Shown piece by piece: positions 42,062 through 51,004 of a stretch of 64,000 nucleotides of DNA (position 1 is its first letter; the number at the start of each line of letters is the position of its first letter). Below the pieces are notes generated by a model, which searched no databases, had not been told where the DNA came from, and worked only from the letters and a program-made list of their open reading frames with translations. The position numbers were made by a program, and so were the translations under genes. This DNA comes from Cohnella herbarum (lineage in GTDB: Bacteria; Bacillota; Bacilli; Paenibacillales; Paenibacillaceae). The stretch is taken from contig NZ_CP051680.1 of NCBI RefSeq assembly GCF_012849095.1, forward strand, positions 5,766,001 to 5,830,000, written 5' to 3'.

Positions 42062-44191
42062 TTAATCTTTCTTCTTCTCCATGGCCGCTCTGAGCAATTC
42101 CCCAAGGTTGGAACCGAGCGGTTCTTCTTGTTTCTTGGCATATTGGCTGACGAGACGTTGCTGCTCGCGCTTGTTCATATGCGTGCTATCTTTATTCATC
42201 ATTTCCGTAATGCCGCAAGGCAAGCACTGCACGTACTTCCCTGCTTTGCCGTCCTTCAGCTCCATCTTCTTATGGCACTGCGGGCAACGGCGGCCGGACA
42301 GCTGTTTCTGGTCGGAACGACGGTAATCGCAGTCTTCGCTCGGGCAGACCAGCATGGTTCCGCGTTTCGACTTTTTCTCGAGCATCCGAGTGCCGCATTC
42401 TGGACAATGGCTGCCGGAGACGTTGTGCGGCACGTAAGAAGCTTCGCTTTTCTTGACTCCGGATACGAGACCTTGCGCCATTTCCCGTATGCCGTTCAGG
42501 AAGGGCTCCGGCTTGCCTTGTCCGCGGGCGATCCGTTCCAGCTCCGCTTCCCAGCGAGCGGTCAACTCCGGTGTACGCAATTCAGTGGGCGCTAGCTGGA
42601 TCAGTTGCTTTCCTTTGCCCGTCGGATGGAGCAGATTGCTCTGCCGTTCAATCGTATCGGAGCCTACTAGCTTCTCGATGATGTCCGCGCGCGTCGCGGG
42701 AGTGCCTAGCCCGTGTTTCTCCATCTGCGTCAGGAGAGCCGCTTCGGTGTATCTTTTCGGCGGCGACGTTCGTCCGCTTTGAATTCGGCACTGCTTCACG
42801 GTGAGGGATTCCCCCTCGCGCAGCTCCGGCAAAACCGCCGTGCTTTCCTCCGCGTCCTCATCCGTCTCATCGTCATCCATTACTTTACCGTCATAGACGG
42901 CGCGCCATCCGCTATCCTTGATCGTCGTGCCTTTGGCGAACAGATCTTCTCCCGCTATGTTCACGGTTACGGCCACTTGATCGTAACGTGCCGGTGCATA
43001 GAATAGGCTAATGAACCGTCTAACGATCAAATCATATAATCTGCGTTCTTCCGTGCTAAGCAGGTTTAGATGCACGGCTTGCTCCGTCGGAATGATCGCA
43101 TGATGATCGGTCACCTTGCCGTCGTCTACGATTCTTTTGCTAAGCGGTAACGTTCCCCGAAGCAGAGGCCTAGCAAGCGGTGCATAAGGGCCGATCGCGA
43201 TGTTTGACAGACGTTCTTTCAGCGTATCCGTCATATCCGAAGTCAGATAACGGGAGTCCGTGCGGGGATAGGTGACGAGCTTATGTTGCTCATACAGCTT
43301 CTGCAGGACATTCGAAGTTTGTTTTGCCGAAAAACCGAGCAGGCGGTTCGCATCCCGTTGCAATTCGGTCAGATCGTAGGCGAGCGGATGAGGTACGGAT
43401 TTTTCGCTTTTCTTGAGCTTGGTGATTTTGCCGGTACGTCCGGCAAGCTTCTCTTGCAGTTCTTTCGCTTTTGCCGCGTCGAATATTCTCGAGTCGCCGT
43501 TCGGTCCTCTCCAGATCACTTCGAACGTTCCTACATTGACGCGAAGAACGCCGTATTCTTCCGAGCGGAAAGCCAGAATATCGCTTTCCCGCTGCATAAT
43601 CATGCCCAAGGTCGGCGTCTGGACGCGGCCGGCGGAGAGCGGCGAACCGAATTTGCACGTAAGGGCGCGAGTCACGTTGAGACCGATCATCCAGTCGGCT
43701 TCGGCGCGACAGCGCGCGGAATGGAACAGGCGATCGAATTGGCTGCCGGGTTTCAAGGAAGCGAAGCCTTCCTTGATCGCTTTGTCTGTCTGCGAAGAAA
43801 TCCACAGCCGTTGAAACGGCTTTTTCCACTTGACCATATCGATAATCCATCTGGCCAACAGTTCACCTTCGCGAGCGGCGTCGGTCGCCACGATCAGCTC
43901 TCCGATATCCGGCCGTCGCATGAGGGCTTGTACGGCCTTGAATTGATGACTGCTTTCCCGCAATACTTTGAGTTTCATCTGGCCCGGGAGGATCGGAAGA
44001 TCTTCCAACGCCCATGTTCCGAGTTTAGCATCGTAATCCTCTGGTTCGGCTAGTCCTACCAGATGACCAAGCGCCCAGGTCACGACATACTTAGGCCCCT
44101 CGATAAAACTTTTATTCTTATTATGGCTCCCCATCACTCGCGCGATTTCTCTTGCGACGGATGGCTTCTCTGCCAAGATTAATGTTTTCAT
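42062..44191 (-). CDS. topB: DNA topoisomerase III
   Basis: A 709-residue type IA topoisomerase. The Toprim domain (1-140) has LILAEKPSVAREIA, and the acidic TDAAREGELLARWI; the catalytic domain has the active-site Tyr in VTYPRTDSRYL (about 312) and LSAGRVQTPTLG. The C-terminal region (about 600-690) has two Cys4 zinc-ribbon segments (CPECGTRM...CPSEDC and CPQCHKKM...CLPCG). It relaxes or decatenates single-stranded DNA junctions during replication and recombination. I use ATG 44191, the conserved family start MKTLILAEKPS; an in-frame GTG eight codons upstream has no ribosome site. Confidence 0.95.
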   Translation of the reverse strand: MKTLILAEKPSVAREIARVMGSHNKNKSFIEGPKYVVTWALGHLVGLAEPEDYDAKLGTWALEDLPILPGQMKLKVLRESSHQFKAVQALMRRPDIGELIVATDAAREGELLARWIIDMVKWKKPFQRLWISSQTDKAIKEGFASLKPGSQFDRLFHSARCRAEADWMIGLNVTRALTCKFGSPLSAGRVQTPTLGMIMQRESDILAFRSEEYGVLRVNVGTFEVIWRGPNGDSRIFDAAKAKELQEKLAGRTGKITKLKKSEKSVPHPLAYDLTELQRDANRLLGFSAKQTSNVLQKLYEQHKLVTYPRTDSRYLTSDMTDTLKERLSNIAIGPYAPLARPLLRGTLPLSKRIVDDGKVTDHHAIIPTEQAVHLNLLSTEERRLYDLIVRRFISLFYAPARYDQVAVTVNIAGEDLFAKGTTIKDSGWRAVYDGKVMDDDETDEDAEESTAVLPELREGESLTVKQCRIQSGRTSPPKRYTEAALLTQMEKHGLGTPATRADIIEKLVGSDTIERQSNLLHPTGKGKQLIQLAPTELRTPELTARWEAELERIARGQGKPEPFLNGIREMAQGLVSGVKKSEASYVPHNVSGSHCPECGTRMLEKKSKRGTMLVCPSEDCDYRRSDQKQLSGRRCPQCHKKMELKDGKAGKYVQCLPCGITEMMNKDSTHMNKREQQRLVSQYAKKQEEPLGSNLGELLRAAMEKKKD

Positions 44192-44332
44192 ATGGAAATG
44201 GCACGCTCCCTTCACACTGTTGATTATACTATCTTGTTTCGGGTATGGTAACCCAAGAGGTGTCTATCTTCTACCTTCCTCATCTTAATCCATTGTTGAG
44301 CAGATGTTTTACAATGAAAGGGGCCGATCGGT

Positions 44333-44665
44333 TTGTATGAAATGAAACGGGAAGCGAACGCGCCGTATTATGCGGTTATTTTCTCGAGTCGGCGAACGGA
44401 AGGCGATAACGGCTATGGCGCCATGGCTGACGAAATGGTGCGAATGGCTTCGGAGCAGCCTGGTTTTATTAGCGTTGAGAGCGTCAGGGATTCTTCCGGG
44501 TACGGTATCACGGTTTCTTATTGGGAGAGCTTAGAGGCGATAAGGAATTGGAAACGAAACGAAGACCACAGAGTTGCTCAAGAAAAAGGCAAACGGGAGT
44601 GGTATCGGGATTATAAAGTAAGAATATGCAAAGTCGAAAGGGAATACGGGGATTTGAACGAGTAG
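44333..44665 (+). CDS. Antibiotic biosynthesis monooxygenase (ABM) fold protein
   Basis: A 110-residue protein with the dimeric ferredoxin-like ABM fold: YYAVIFSSRR, MADEMVRMASEQPGFISVESVRD, ITVSYWESLEAIRNWKRNEDHRVAQEKGKREWY. The conserved W, N and H of SLEAI..W..N..H are present. Members act as small monooxygenases or haem-degrading/quinone-related enzymes; the specific role is unknown. Start is TTG with AAAGGGG nine bases upstream; an ATG three codons later is an alternative. It is divergent from topB. Confidence 0.85.
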   Translation: MYEMKREANAPYYAVIFSSRRTEGDNGYGAMADEMVRMASEQPGFISVESVRDSSGYGITVSYWESLEAIRNWKRNEDHRVAQEKGKREWYRDYKVRICKVEREYGDLNE

Positions 44666-44784
44666 GCGTCGCGCGCCTCGGTCTCCGCCGCGAATTCTAT
44701 CCTATCGAATTCTGTAGAATCGCGTCAGGAATAAATGGTATGATATCCCTATTATTTCAAAAGGAAATTCATGGAGGAATAGGG

Positions 44785-46731
44785 ATGTCGAGAGCGCGCA
44801 ATAGATTGTTGATTGTATTCCTTGCGGTATGTTTGTGTTTAACGGGCGCGACTGGAGCCGTATATGGCGAGGAGGCTACAGGCAAACCTCCCGGTATTGC
44901 TTCCGTGCTGGCAGACGGAACGCCTGTGCTGGAAGATGGCTCGATATGGTTAACCAATAAAGGAGCGCCTCTGCAAAAGCAATTAAATCTTGTAGCCGCC
45001 ACGGGAACCAGCAGCGCAGGCTACGGGATTAACAAGGCTGGCAAGCTTGTTCTATGGTCTGGGGGACAGGAACCTCAGGTTGTTGCCGATAGTAGCAACG
45101 TGAAGCAAGTCGGCGGCGATTCTTGGTTGCTGACCGACGGATCGTTATGGACGATGGACCGGGGAACGAAGAAAGAGCTGGCGAGCTTTAAGGGAACAAG
45201 AGCGTTCGATGAGGCCGACGGAGTTATCGCCGCGTTGTCGGAAGCGGGAGATCTTAGGAGATACGAGAGTACGTATGCCGAGCCGGCACTTGTTGCCAAG
45301 ATCTCGGATGCGGCCGCCATTCGCAAAGTTAAAGTCGGAGACGATCAAGTAGCTCTATTGTATGAGGACGGAAGAGTGATCCTGTACGACGTTTTCCACT
45401 TCGGCGACGACATGAAACCCATACCGGAGACCTTAGCTACGGACGGCGTAGATATCGGGTTCAGCGAAGATACGACGCTGCTGGTCGTTAAGAAAGACGG
45501 TACGGCGTGGATTAACGGAACGGGATTAAACGTTAACAAATTCAAGCTTAACCCGATCGAAGGGATCGATCAGCTTAAACGGATCGTGCCGGCACAAGGC
45601 GTTCCGGACTTCTATGCCCAGCAAACGAACGGATCGTGGGTTTCTTTTAAATCCGGGAAGTTCTCGCCGTTGAACGTTCCTGCGGTAGAAAGACTGTCGT
45701 TCGAGGTTTCTAGCCTCAGTCCGACCGTCGGCGGACAAATCAAGGGCACTGTAAGTCTTGTGTACAATACCGGGGAGACGGCCAAGGTGCCTTGGGGAGC
45801 GGTTCGAGTGAGTATTGACAAACCGTATTTGCTCCAACCTCTCGAGGATGGCAGCTTTAAGTCTCTGGGCGTGGGGGAAGCGACCGTTACCGTTGAAGCC
45901 GGCGGAATCAAACAGTCGTTGAAGCTCGTTTCCGGCATGAAGAATCCGCTGACGAACGCGAAGCAAGTGAAAGGAATTACATATTTGCCGGTCAAATCGG
46001 TTTTCCAGGCGCTTGGCGGTACGGTTAGCTATAAATCCTCCGCGAAAACTTACAACATTGCCGTTGGGACGACATCGATTACGATCACCAAAGGAAGCGC
46101 GAAGGCAACGGTAAACGGAAAGAAGGTTACGATGAAAGGTGCTCCTACGGAGAATAACGGGGAACTGCTATTCTCATCGGACCTGCTCAGTCAAGCTCTA
46201 GGCGCCAAATTAAAGTGGGACTCCGCGAAGCAGCAGATGCATGTTTCGATTGGAGCGGGACAATTCATCGTGAAAGCCAACCAACAAACAGCCGGGAGTT
46301 CACCTTCTACCGCGGGCTCGGGCAAGTTGTACGCGGTAGCGGCTACCGGCAATATGGCCGGGTGGAAAGTCCTTAAGGGGCATCGCTACGAAAAGTCGCT
46401 CAAGATTTATTTTATATACAAGAACGGGATGACTTCGACGAAGACGGAAGATATTCGCCCCGTTAACTTGAGTAAGAAAGTGTCATGGGTAGACGACTCC
46501 GGCAAGAAGAGAACGAATACGGTCGGAGAAATATATGAACTCTTCCAAGTATTCAGCGGACAATACACGGATGATTGGTTCTCCAAGAAGTTCGGGACGT
46601 TATATGCGGACTGGCTGCTCTCTTCAACCGTTGATGCGACGCAACTCGTCGATGAATATCTGCAAAGCACCGGTCAGATGAAGACGAATAATTACCCTGT
46701 GACTCTGACGCCGGACGCTCAATTCGAATAA
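44785..46731 (+). CDS. Secreted protein with copper amine oxidase N-terminal-like domain
   Basis: A 648-residue exported protein. Residues 1-30 are a signal peptide. About 35-300 is a repeat region in the style of RCC1/propeller proteins (LLTDGSLWTMD, ALSEAGDLRRY, LLVVKKDGTAWING). About 385-480 is the stalk-type copper amine oxidase N-terminal domain (GITYLPVKSVFQALGGTVSYK, ITITKGSAKATVNGKKVTM, ELLFSSDLLSQALGAKLKWD), a wall-associated fold common in Paenibacillus and not itself an oxidase. The C-terminal 130 residues are unassigned. The ATG at 44785 has GGAGG upstream; the frame is open further upstream without a site. Function unknown. Confidence 0.85.
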   Translation: MSRARNRLLIVFLAVCLCLTGATGAVYGEEATGKPPGIASVLADGTPVLEDGSIWLTNKGAPLQKQLNLVAATGTSSAGYGINKAGKLVLWSGGQEPQVVADSSNVKQVGGDSWLLTDGSLWTMDRGTKKELASFKGTRAFDEADGVIAALSEAGDLRRYESTYAEPALVAKISDAAAIRKVKVGDDQVALLYEDGRVILYDVFHFGDDMKPIPETLATDGVDIGFSEDTTLLVVKKDGTAWINGTGLNVNKFKLNPIEGIDQLKRIVPAQGVPDFYAQQTNGSWVSFKSGKFSPLNVPAVERLSFEVSSLSPTVGGQIKGTVSLVYNTGETAKVPWGAVRVSIDKPYLLQPLEDGSFKSLGVGEATVTVEAGGIKQSLKLVSGMKNPLTNAKQVKGITYLPVKSVFQALGGTVSYKSSAKTYNIAVGTTSITITKGSAKATVNGKKVTMKGAPTENNGELLFSSDLLSQALGAKLKWDSAKQQMHVSIGAGQFIVKANQQTAGSSPSTAGSGKLYAVAATGNMAGWKVLKGHRYEKSLKIYFIYKNGMTSTKTEDIRPVNLSKKVSWVDDSGKKRTNTVGEIYELFQVFSGQYTDDWFSKKFGTLYADWLLSSTVDATQLVDEYLQSTGQMKTNNYPVTLTPDAQFE

Positions 46732-46763
46732 TCGGTTGGTCAAGAACCCCGGAGGTGGACGGA

Positions 46764-48113
46764 ATGGCGATGGAGAATGAGTTAACGGGACGGGTTAAGC
46801 ACACGCAGCTCAAATTGCGGGGGATGACGATTTCTCAAGTGTTGGACGAATTCGACGGTCGAATCATGGGCTTGGATCAGGAGAAACGCGCGATGAAATA
46901 TCGCAAAATGAGGGGAAGCCCCTATTTGTTCTTTCGAGGGAGCGCGTATTTATTCTACTTCGACGTAGGTCGGGAATGGTTCCCATACCACAGCGATCCG
47001 AGTCGGCCGACTTGGATCCAGGGAGATCTTCATTTCGAGAACTTCGGAGCGTTCCGCAGCGAGAAGGGGAGGATCGTCTTCGACGTGAACGATTTCGACG
47101 AAGGCTGTACGGGCTCGTATTTGTATGACGTTCTTCGAATGTCCGTGAGTCTCTTCCTGGCCATGTCCGAGAAGGAACTGCCTCTTGAAGATCAGACCGA
47201 TACCGTTTCCGCGTATTTATCCGCCTATGTGAAACAGATCCGAAAGTTTGCCGGACGCAAGGAGGATCCTCGCTCTCTCGTTTTCGACGAGCAATCTACC
47301 GAAGGCCCGGTTCGCAAGCTGTTGAAGAAAACCGAGAAGCTCGCGGCCAGCAATTTAGTCGAGGGAATTACGATGCTGGAAGACGGGCGCCGGGTATTCC
47401 GCTGGTCGGAGGAAATCTTGAAGCCGACGGCGGAGGAGCGGGAGCTCGTGATGAACGGTTGGGCCGATTACATGAGCAGCCTGTCGTCCCGAACCGGTCA
47501 ACCGGACTCTTATTACCAAGTGAAGGATATCGCGGTGAAACACGGTTCCGGCACGGCTTCCATCGGCTTGGACAGGTTCTATGTTCTAATGGAGGGAGAC
47601 TCCGGCCACCAAGGACTCGATGACATCATCATCGAAATCAAAGAGGTGCGAGCGCCGGTACCGGCTTACTTCATGCCTTACAATGAAGCGTTCTGGGAGA
47701 AGTTCGCTCACCAGGGCAAGCGGGTTATCACGACTCAGCAGGCGATGCATCATGAAGCCGACCCATTCCTAGGTTATCTGACGATGGACGGCCGACAATT
47801 TTACGCAAGGGAACGGTCCCCCTACAAGAAGAAGCTGAAGCCTCATAAACTCGAGGGATCGAAAGATTGGCAGAGGACGGCGGAATGCATGGGCCAGATT
47901 ACGGCCAAGCTGCACGCTCGCGCGGATGCGGACGTAGAGGGCGACATGCTGTCTTACCATAGCGAGGACGAGATTGTTCGGGCAATCGGCAAGGATACCG
48001 ATGCTTTCTGCGAATATGTAACGAACAGGGCATTATCCTACGCTCATCAGGTTCGGGAAGACTTTGCGCTATTCAAGGAATGGAGCGAGACATTGGAAAC
48101 CGTAAATACCTAG
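46764..48113 (+). CDS. DUF2252 family protein
   Basis: A 449-residue protein of the DUF2252 family, a kinase-like fold: FFRGSAYLFYFD, WIQGDLHFENFGAF and VFDVNDFDEGCTGSYLYDVLRM correspond to the family's catalytic-like HxxN and DxD motifs, and C-terminal KPHKLEGSKDWQRTAECMGQITAKLHARAD completes it. The HFENF and NDFDE blocks parallel the HGDLHxxN and DFD motifs of aminoglycoside/choline kinases, so a small-molecule kinase activity is an inference. The ATG at 46764 has GGAGGTGG seven bases upstream. It follows the surface protein by 32 bases and may be cotranscribed. Confidence 0.88.
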   Translation: MAMENELTGRVKHTQLKLRGMTISQVLDEFDGRIMGLDQEKRAMKYRKMRGSPYLFFRGSAYLFYFDVGREWFPYHSDPSRPTWIQGDLHFENFGAFRSEKGRIVFDVNDFDEGCTGSYLYDVLRMSVSLFLAMSEKELPLEDQTDTVSAYLSAYVKQIRKFAGRKEDPRSLVFDEQSTEGPVRKLLKKTEKLAASNLVEGITMLEDGRRVFRWSEEILKPTAEERELVMNGWADYMSSLSSRTGQPDSYYQVKDIAVKHGSGTASIGLDRFYVLMEGDSGHQGLDDIIIEIKEVRAPVPAYFMPYNEAFWEKFAHQGKRVITTQQAMHHEADPFLGYLTMDGRQFYARERSPYKKKLKPHKLEGSKDWQRTAECMGQITAKLHARADADVEGDMLSYHSEDEIVRAIGKDTDAFCEYVTNRALSYAHQVREDFALFKEWSETLETVNT

Positions 48114-48124
48114 ATCAAGTCTCT

Positions 48125-48163
48125 ATAAGCGGGCGCCCGATTCATTCAGGGTTGCTCGCTTAT
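48125..48163 (+). terminator. Weak hairpin after the DUF2252 gene
   Basis: ATAAGCG at 48125-48131 pairs with CGCTTAT at 48157-48163, followed by TTGCCTT. The loop is long and the T tract poor. Confidence 0.35.
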
Positions 48164-48302
48164 TTGCCTTGCGTCCCATTCCCGATCCGCCTTAAGGCCA
48201 GTGACAGACTCTGCTTGCGTCGGAGGACTGTAGGTGGATTTATTTGTAAGATGTTGGGTAGATGCGAGGGTGTTCATTCGCGTCACTCAAGGGGGACTAT
48301 TC

Positions 48303-48980
48303 GTGATTAGAGCAATTAAGGGTAATAAATGGCTGACAACCGTTGCTTTCCTTGCCATCGCCGTGAGCCTGTTTTCGGCATTCCAGTATTTCGTTATGGG
48401 AGCAAACAAGTCCGGGCTTGTTCTAGAAAAGCTCAGAGTGATGAATCTCGATGACTTGTGGTACGTCATACTCTATATTCACATTGCGACTTCCATAGCG
48501 GCAATCTGCACGGGGTGGACGCAATTCATAGGCCAGATCAGAGCCAAATCCATACGCGTTCACCGGACGATCGGCAGAATCTATAGCTATAGCGTATTGT
48601 TGGGAGGCATTTCGGGAGCTTACTTATCCTTCTACGCAACGGGCGGGTGGGTGTCGAGCGCCGGATTTCTTCTGCTTTCGCTGTTATGGTTATATACGCT
48701 GTTTCAAGGGATCAGGGCGATTGCCGCGAGGAAAGACCGCTTAGAGCACCAAAAATGGATGACGAGGAACTATGCGCTTACTTTCGCGGCGGTTATGCTT
48801 AGAATCTATATCCCGATTTCTATAGCTTTGTTCGGGTTCGAAGCCTTCAATGACTTTTACCGCGTAATCGCTTGGCTTTGCTGGGTGCCTAACTTGTTTT
48901 TCGCGCAGTGGCTGTTGAACCGCTCGAAACCTAAGACGATCGGGAGACGCCGCGAGGGAGGGATGCATGAGATTCGTTGA
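48303..48980 (+). CDS. DUF2306 membrane protein (second copy)
   Basis: A 225-residue membrane protein with about six helices and the DUF2306 signature: LYIHIATSIAAICTGWTQF, RVHRTIGRIYSYSVLLGGISGAYLSFYATGG and EHQKWMTRNYALTFAAV. It is only distantly similar to the copy at 32501-33157 but keeps the same His positions (VHR and HQKWM). The GTG at 48303 has AAGGGGG eight bases upstream; a longer frame to 48234 lacks a site. Function unknown. Confidence 0.87.
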   Translation: MIRAIKGNKWLTTVAFLAIAVSLFSAFQYFVMGANKSGLVLEKLRVMNLDDLWYVILYIHIATSIAAICTGWTQFIGQIRAKSIRVHRTIGRIYSYSVLLGGISGAYLSFYATGGWVSSAGFLLLSLLWLYTLFQGIRAIAARKDRLEHQKWMTRNYALTFAAVMLRIYIPISIALFGFEAFNDFYRVIAWLCWVPNLFFAQWLLNRSKPKTIGRRREGGMHEIR

Positions 48981-48995
48981 CGGTTTTCCGCCATC

Positions 48996-49021
48996 CCCAA
49001 GGACGGCGAAGGCCGTTTATG
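48996..49021. repeat. Direct repeat with hairpin, left copy
   Basis: CCCAAGGACGGCGAAGGCCG followed by TTTATG; ACGGC-GAAG-GCCGT folds as a small stem. A near-identical copy is at 49370-49394, on the other side of the small gene 49116-49346. Confidence 0.65.
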
Positions 49022-49115
49022 CTTGCAAACGAATGATATTCCAACGATTTGTGTTAAAATAGAAGGAACCGAGTTAAGGATTAACGGACAGGTAATAAAT
49101 ATACGGAGTTGTGAC

Positions 49116-49346
49116 ATGAGCAAAGACAAAGTATGGAACAGAGGAAAGCACAATGGGCGAGGGTTACCCCCGCGTAAAAATAAAGAATCGAATCCAAGTA
49201 CGACGATCGGAGCGAGCAACTCTCAGGAGGGAGCGAGCGTGACCGCGCAATCGCTTCCGGCAAGAATTAACACGGTGCAACGAATGAATCGCGATAACTG
49301 GGTCCAACGCGCGACCCCGGTGAAAAGAGAAGGCAAGAAGGAATAG
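49116..49346 (+). CDS. Small basic hypothetical protein (76 aa)
   Basis: A 76-residue hydrophilic, basic protein (MSKDKVWNRGKHNGRGLPPRKNK at the start, RDNWVQRATPVKREGKKE at the end), predicted disordered. CGGAG precedes the ATG by 8-9 bases. A longer in-frame form starting at 49023 exists but lacks a site. I recognise no family. It is flanked on both sides by copies of a 25-base repeat. Confidence 0.5.
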   Translation: MSKDKVWNRGKHNGRGLPPRKNKESNPSTTIGASNSQEGASVTAQSLPARINTVQRMNRDNWVQRATPVKREGKKE

Positions 49347-49369
49347 GTTGTTTCATTTCTCCCATCATT

Positions 49370-49394
49370 CCCAAGGACGGCAAAGGCCGTTATG
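49370..49394. repeat. Direct repeat with hairpin, right copy
   Basis: CCCAAGGACGGCAAAGGCCG followed by TTATG; it differs from the left copy (48996-49021) at one base and one T. It abuts the locus C repeat unit. Confidence 0.65.
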
Positions 49395-49399
49395 AAATT

Positions 49400-49499
49400 G
49401 GACAGATTCCAAAAAAATAACGTTATGGCATACCGCTAATTGACTCCGAAGCCATCTGGAGCACCGAATTAACGTTATGTCAAAGCGTTATTTCCCCAC
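49400..49499. repeat. Intergenic repeat unit (family 'TAACGTTA', locus C)
   Basis: A single unit: GGACAGATTCC, an A run, AATAACGTTATGGCATACCG, then GAAGCCATCTGGAGCACCG, TTAACGTTATGTCA and AGCGTTATTTCC. It matches unit 2 of locus B with roughly ten differences over 80 positions. It ends just before the cystine importer genes. Confidence 0.75.
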
Positions 49500-49531
49500 A
49501 CTTCTATGTCAGCCTCTTGTGCGGCATCTCC

Positions 49532-50290
49532 CTACTCAGCATCCTTCTGCCCGTTCAGGTGATTAAAGAATTGAATGGCCCGTTCCGTCCGAGGGTTATT
49601 AAGCACTTCGCGAGGCGGTCCCTGCTCGATGATACGTCCCGCGTCCATCAGAATAATCCGATCGGCTACGTCCGCCGCGAACTTCATCTCGTGCGTGACG
49701 ATCGCCATCGTCATTCCTTCGGTTGCCAGCTGTTTCATGACCTTCAACACTTCGCCGACCAGCTCGGGATCTAGCGCAGACGTAGGCTCATCGAATAGCA
49801 ATACTTCCGGATCAACGGCCATAGCCCGGGCGATGGCGACCCGTTGCTGTTGTCCTCCGGATAGCTGATGCGGATAAGAATTCGCTTTATCGGCAAGGCC
49901 AACCTTAGCCAGCAGAGCTTCCGCCCGTTTACGAGCCTCGTCCTTGCTTTTCTTCTGTACGGTAATTTGCCCTTCCATGACATTGCCGAGAGCGGTCATA
50001 TGCGGGAACAAATTAAACGATTGAAACACCATTCCCGTACTTTGGCGCAGCGAGATAATGTTTTTCTGCGGGATTTTAGCGCGTTCGTGGAATTCGAAGG
50101 CGTTATCCCCTAACCTCAGGGAGCCCTTGTCCGGAACTTCCAATAGATTAAGGCAACGGAGTAGCGTTGTTTTGCCTGAGCCGGAAGGGCCAATAATGAC
50201 TAGGACTTTGCCTTTCTCCAACGTGAGATCGACGCCCTTCAACACTTCGAGAGAACCGAAAGATTTATGCAATTCGCGAATTTCGATCAT
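49532..50290 (-). CDS. tcyC: Amino acid (cystine-type) ABC importer ATPase
   Basis: A 252-residue polar amino acid ATPase: Walker A GPSGSGKTTLLRCLNLLE (about 35), signature LSGGQQQRVAIARAMA, Walker B VLLFDEPTSALDPELVGEVL and H-loop VTHEMKFAADVADR. The sequence and gene order match the B. subtilis TcyABC cystine importer as I recall it. The ATG at 50290 has AAGGAG eight bases upstream; the open frame continues into the permease gene but without a site. The gene starts 14 bases after the permease stop. Confidence 0.88.
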   Translation of the reverse strand: MIEIRELHKSFGSLEVLKGVDLTLEKGKVLVIIGPSGSGKTTLLRCLNLLEVPDKGSLRLGDNAFEFHERAKIPQKNIISLRQSTGMVFQSFNLFPHMTALGNVMEGQITVQKKSKDEARKRAEALLAKVGLADKANSYPHQLSGGQQQRVAIARAMAVDPEVLLFDEPTSALDPELVGEVLKVMKQLATEGMTMAIVTHEMKFAADVADRIILMDAGRIIEQGPPREVLNNPRTERAIQFFNHLNGQKDAE

Positions 50291-50304
50291 CTGCTCGGTC
50301 TCCT

Positions 50305-50973
50305 TTAGTGGGCGGAGAAGCGTTCGAAACGCTTTTCCACGCGAGTTTGCAGGACGGATAGCACGGTACTGAAGGCTAAATAAATAACGGCTACGGCGCA
50401 ATAGACAGCCATCGGTTCGTAGGTAGTTGCGGAAATCTGCTGAGCTCTTCTGAACATCTCGACATAGGTGATGATGGCTACGAGCGACGTGTCTTTAACT
50501 AGACTGATAAAGGCATTACCTAGCGGAGGAACGGATACTCGAGCGGCTTGGGGCAAAATCACGCGACGTAAAGTTTGCATTCGGGACATTCCGAGCGAAA
50601 ATGCGGCTTCCCATTGCCCCTTATGCACGGATATAATCGCCGCTCGCACGATTTCCGAGCAGTATGCACCCACGCTTAACGAGAGTCCGATGACGGCCGA
50701 CGTATATACGTTTAGCGTAATCCCGACGCTAGGCAAGCCGTAAAAAATGATAAAAAGCTGTACCAATAGCGGAGTTCCCCGAATGACCCATACGTAAAAG
50801 TCTGCTATCCACTTGAGAATCTTCAATGAGGATAATCGGACGAGCGCCGTCACGACAGCAAGCGTTAACCCTAAAGCGAACGTGATTAATGTGAGAGGAA
50901 TGGTATAAAGAACCCCTGCTTTAAGCAGGGGCCACAAGGAGTCGAGAAAAACCTCTAATTGACGCTCGTTCAT
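50305..50973 (-). CDS. tcyB: Amino acid (cystine-type) ABC importer permease
   Basis: A 222-residue HisM-type permease with five helices, N-terminal LLKAGVLYTIPLTLITFALGL, RGTPLLVQLFIIFYGLP and the EAA loop EAAFSLGMSRMQTLRRVILPQAARVSVPPLGN. A single permease gene implies a homodimer, as in TcyB. It is the middle gene of the importer. Confidence 0.88.
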   Translation of the reverse strand: MNERQLEVFLDSLWPLLKAGVLYTIPLTLITFALGLTLAVVTALVRLSSLKILKWIADFYVWVIRGTPLLVQLFIIFYGLPSVGITLNVYTSAVIGLSLSVGAYCSEIVRAAIISVHKGQWEAAFSLGMSRMQTLRRVILPQAARVSVPPLGNAFISLVKDTSLVAIITYVEMFRRAQQISATTYEPMAVYCAVAVIYLAFSTVLSVLQTRVEKRFERFSAH

Positions 50974-51004
50974 CGTTCAGACATCCTTTGAACTACGTGA
51001 TTTA

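Noticed and set aside
43283..44053. A 256-codon open frame on the plus strand
   Set aside because: Antisense to the catalytic part of topB, which is unambiguous.
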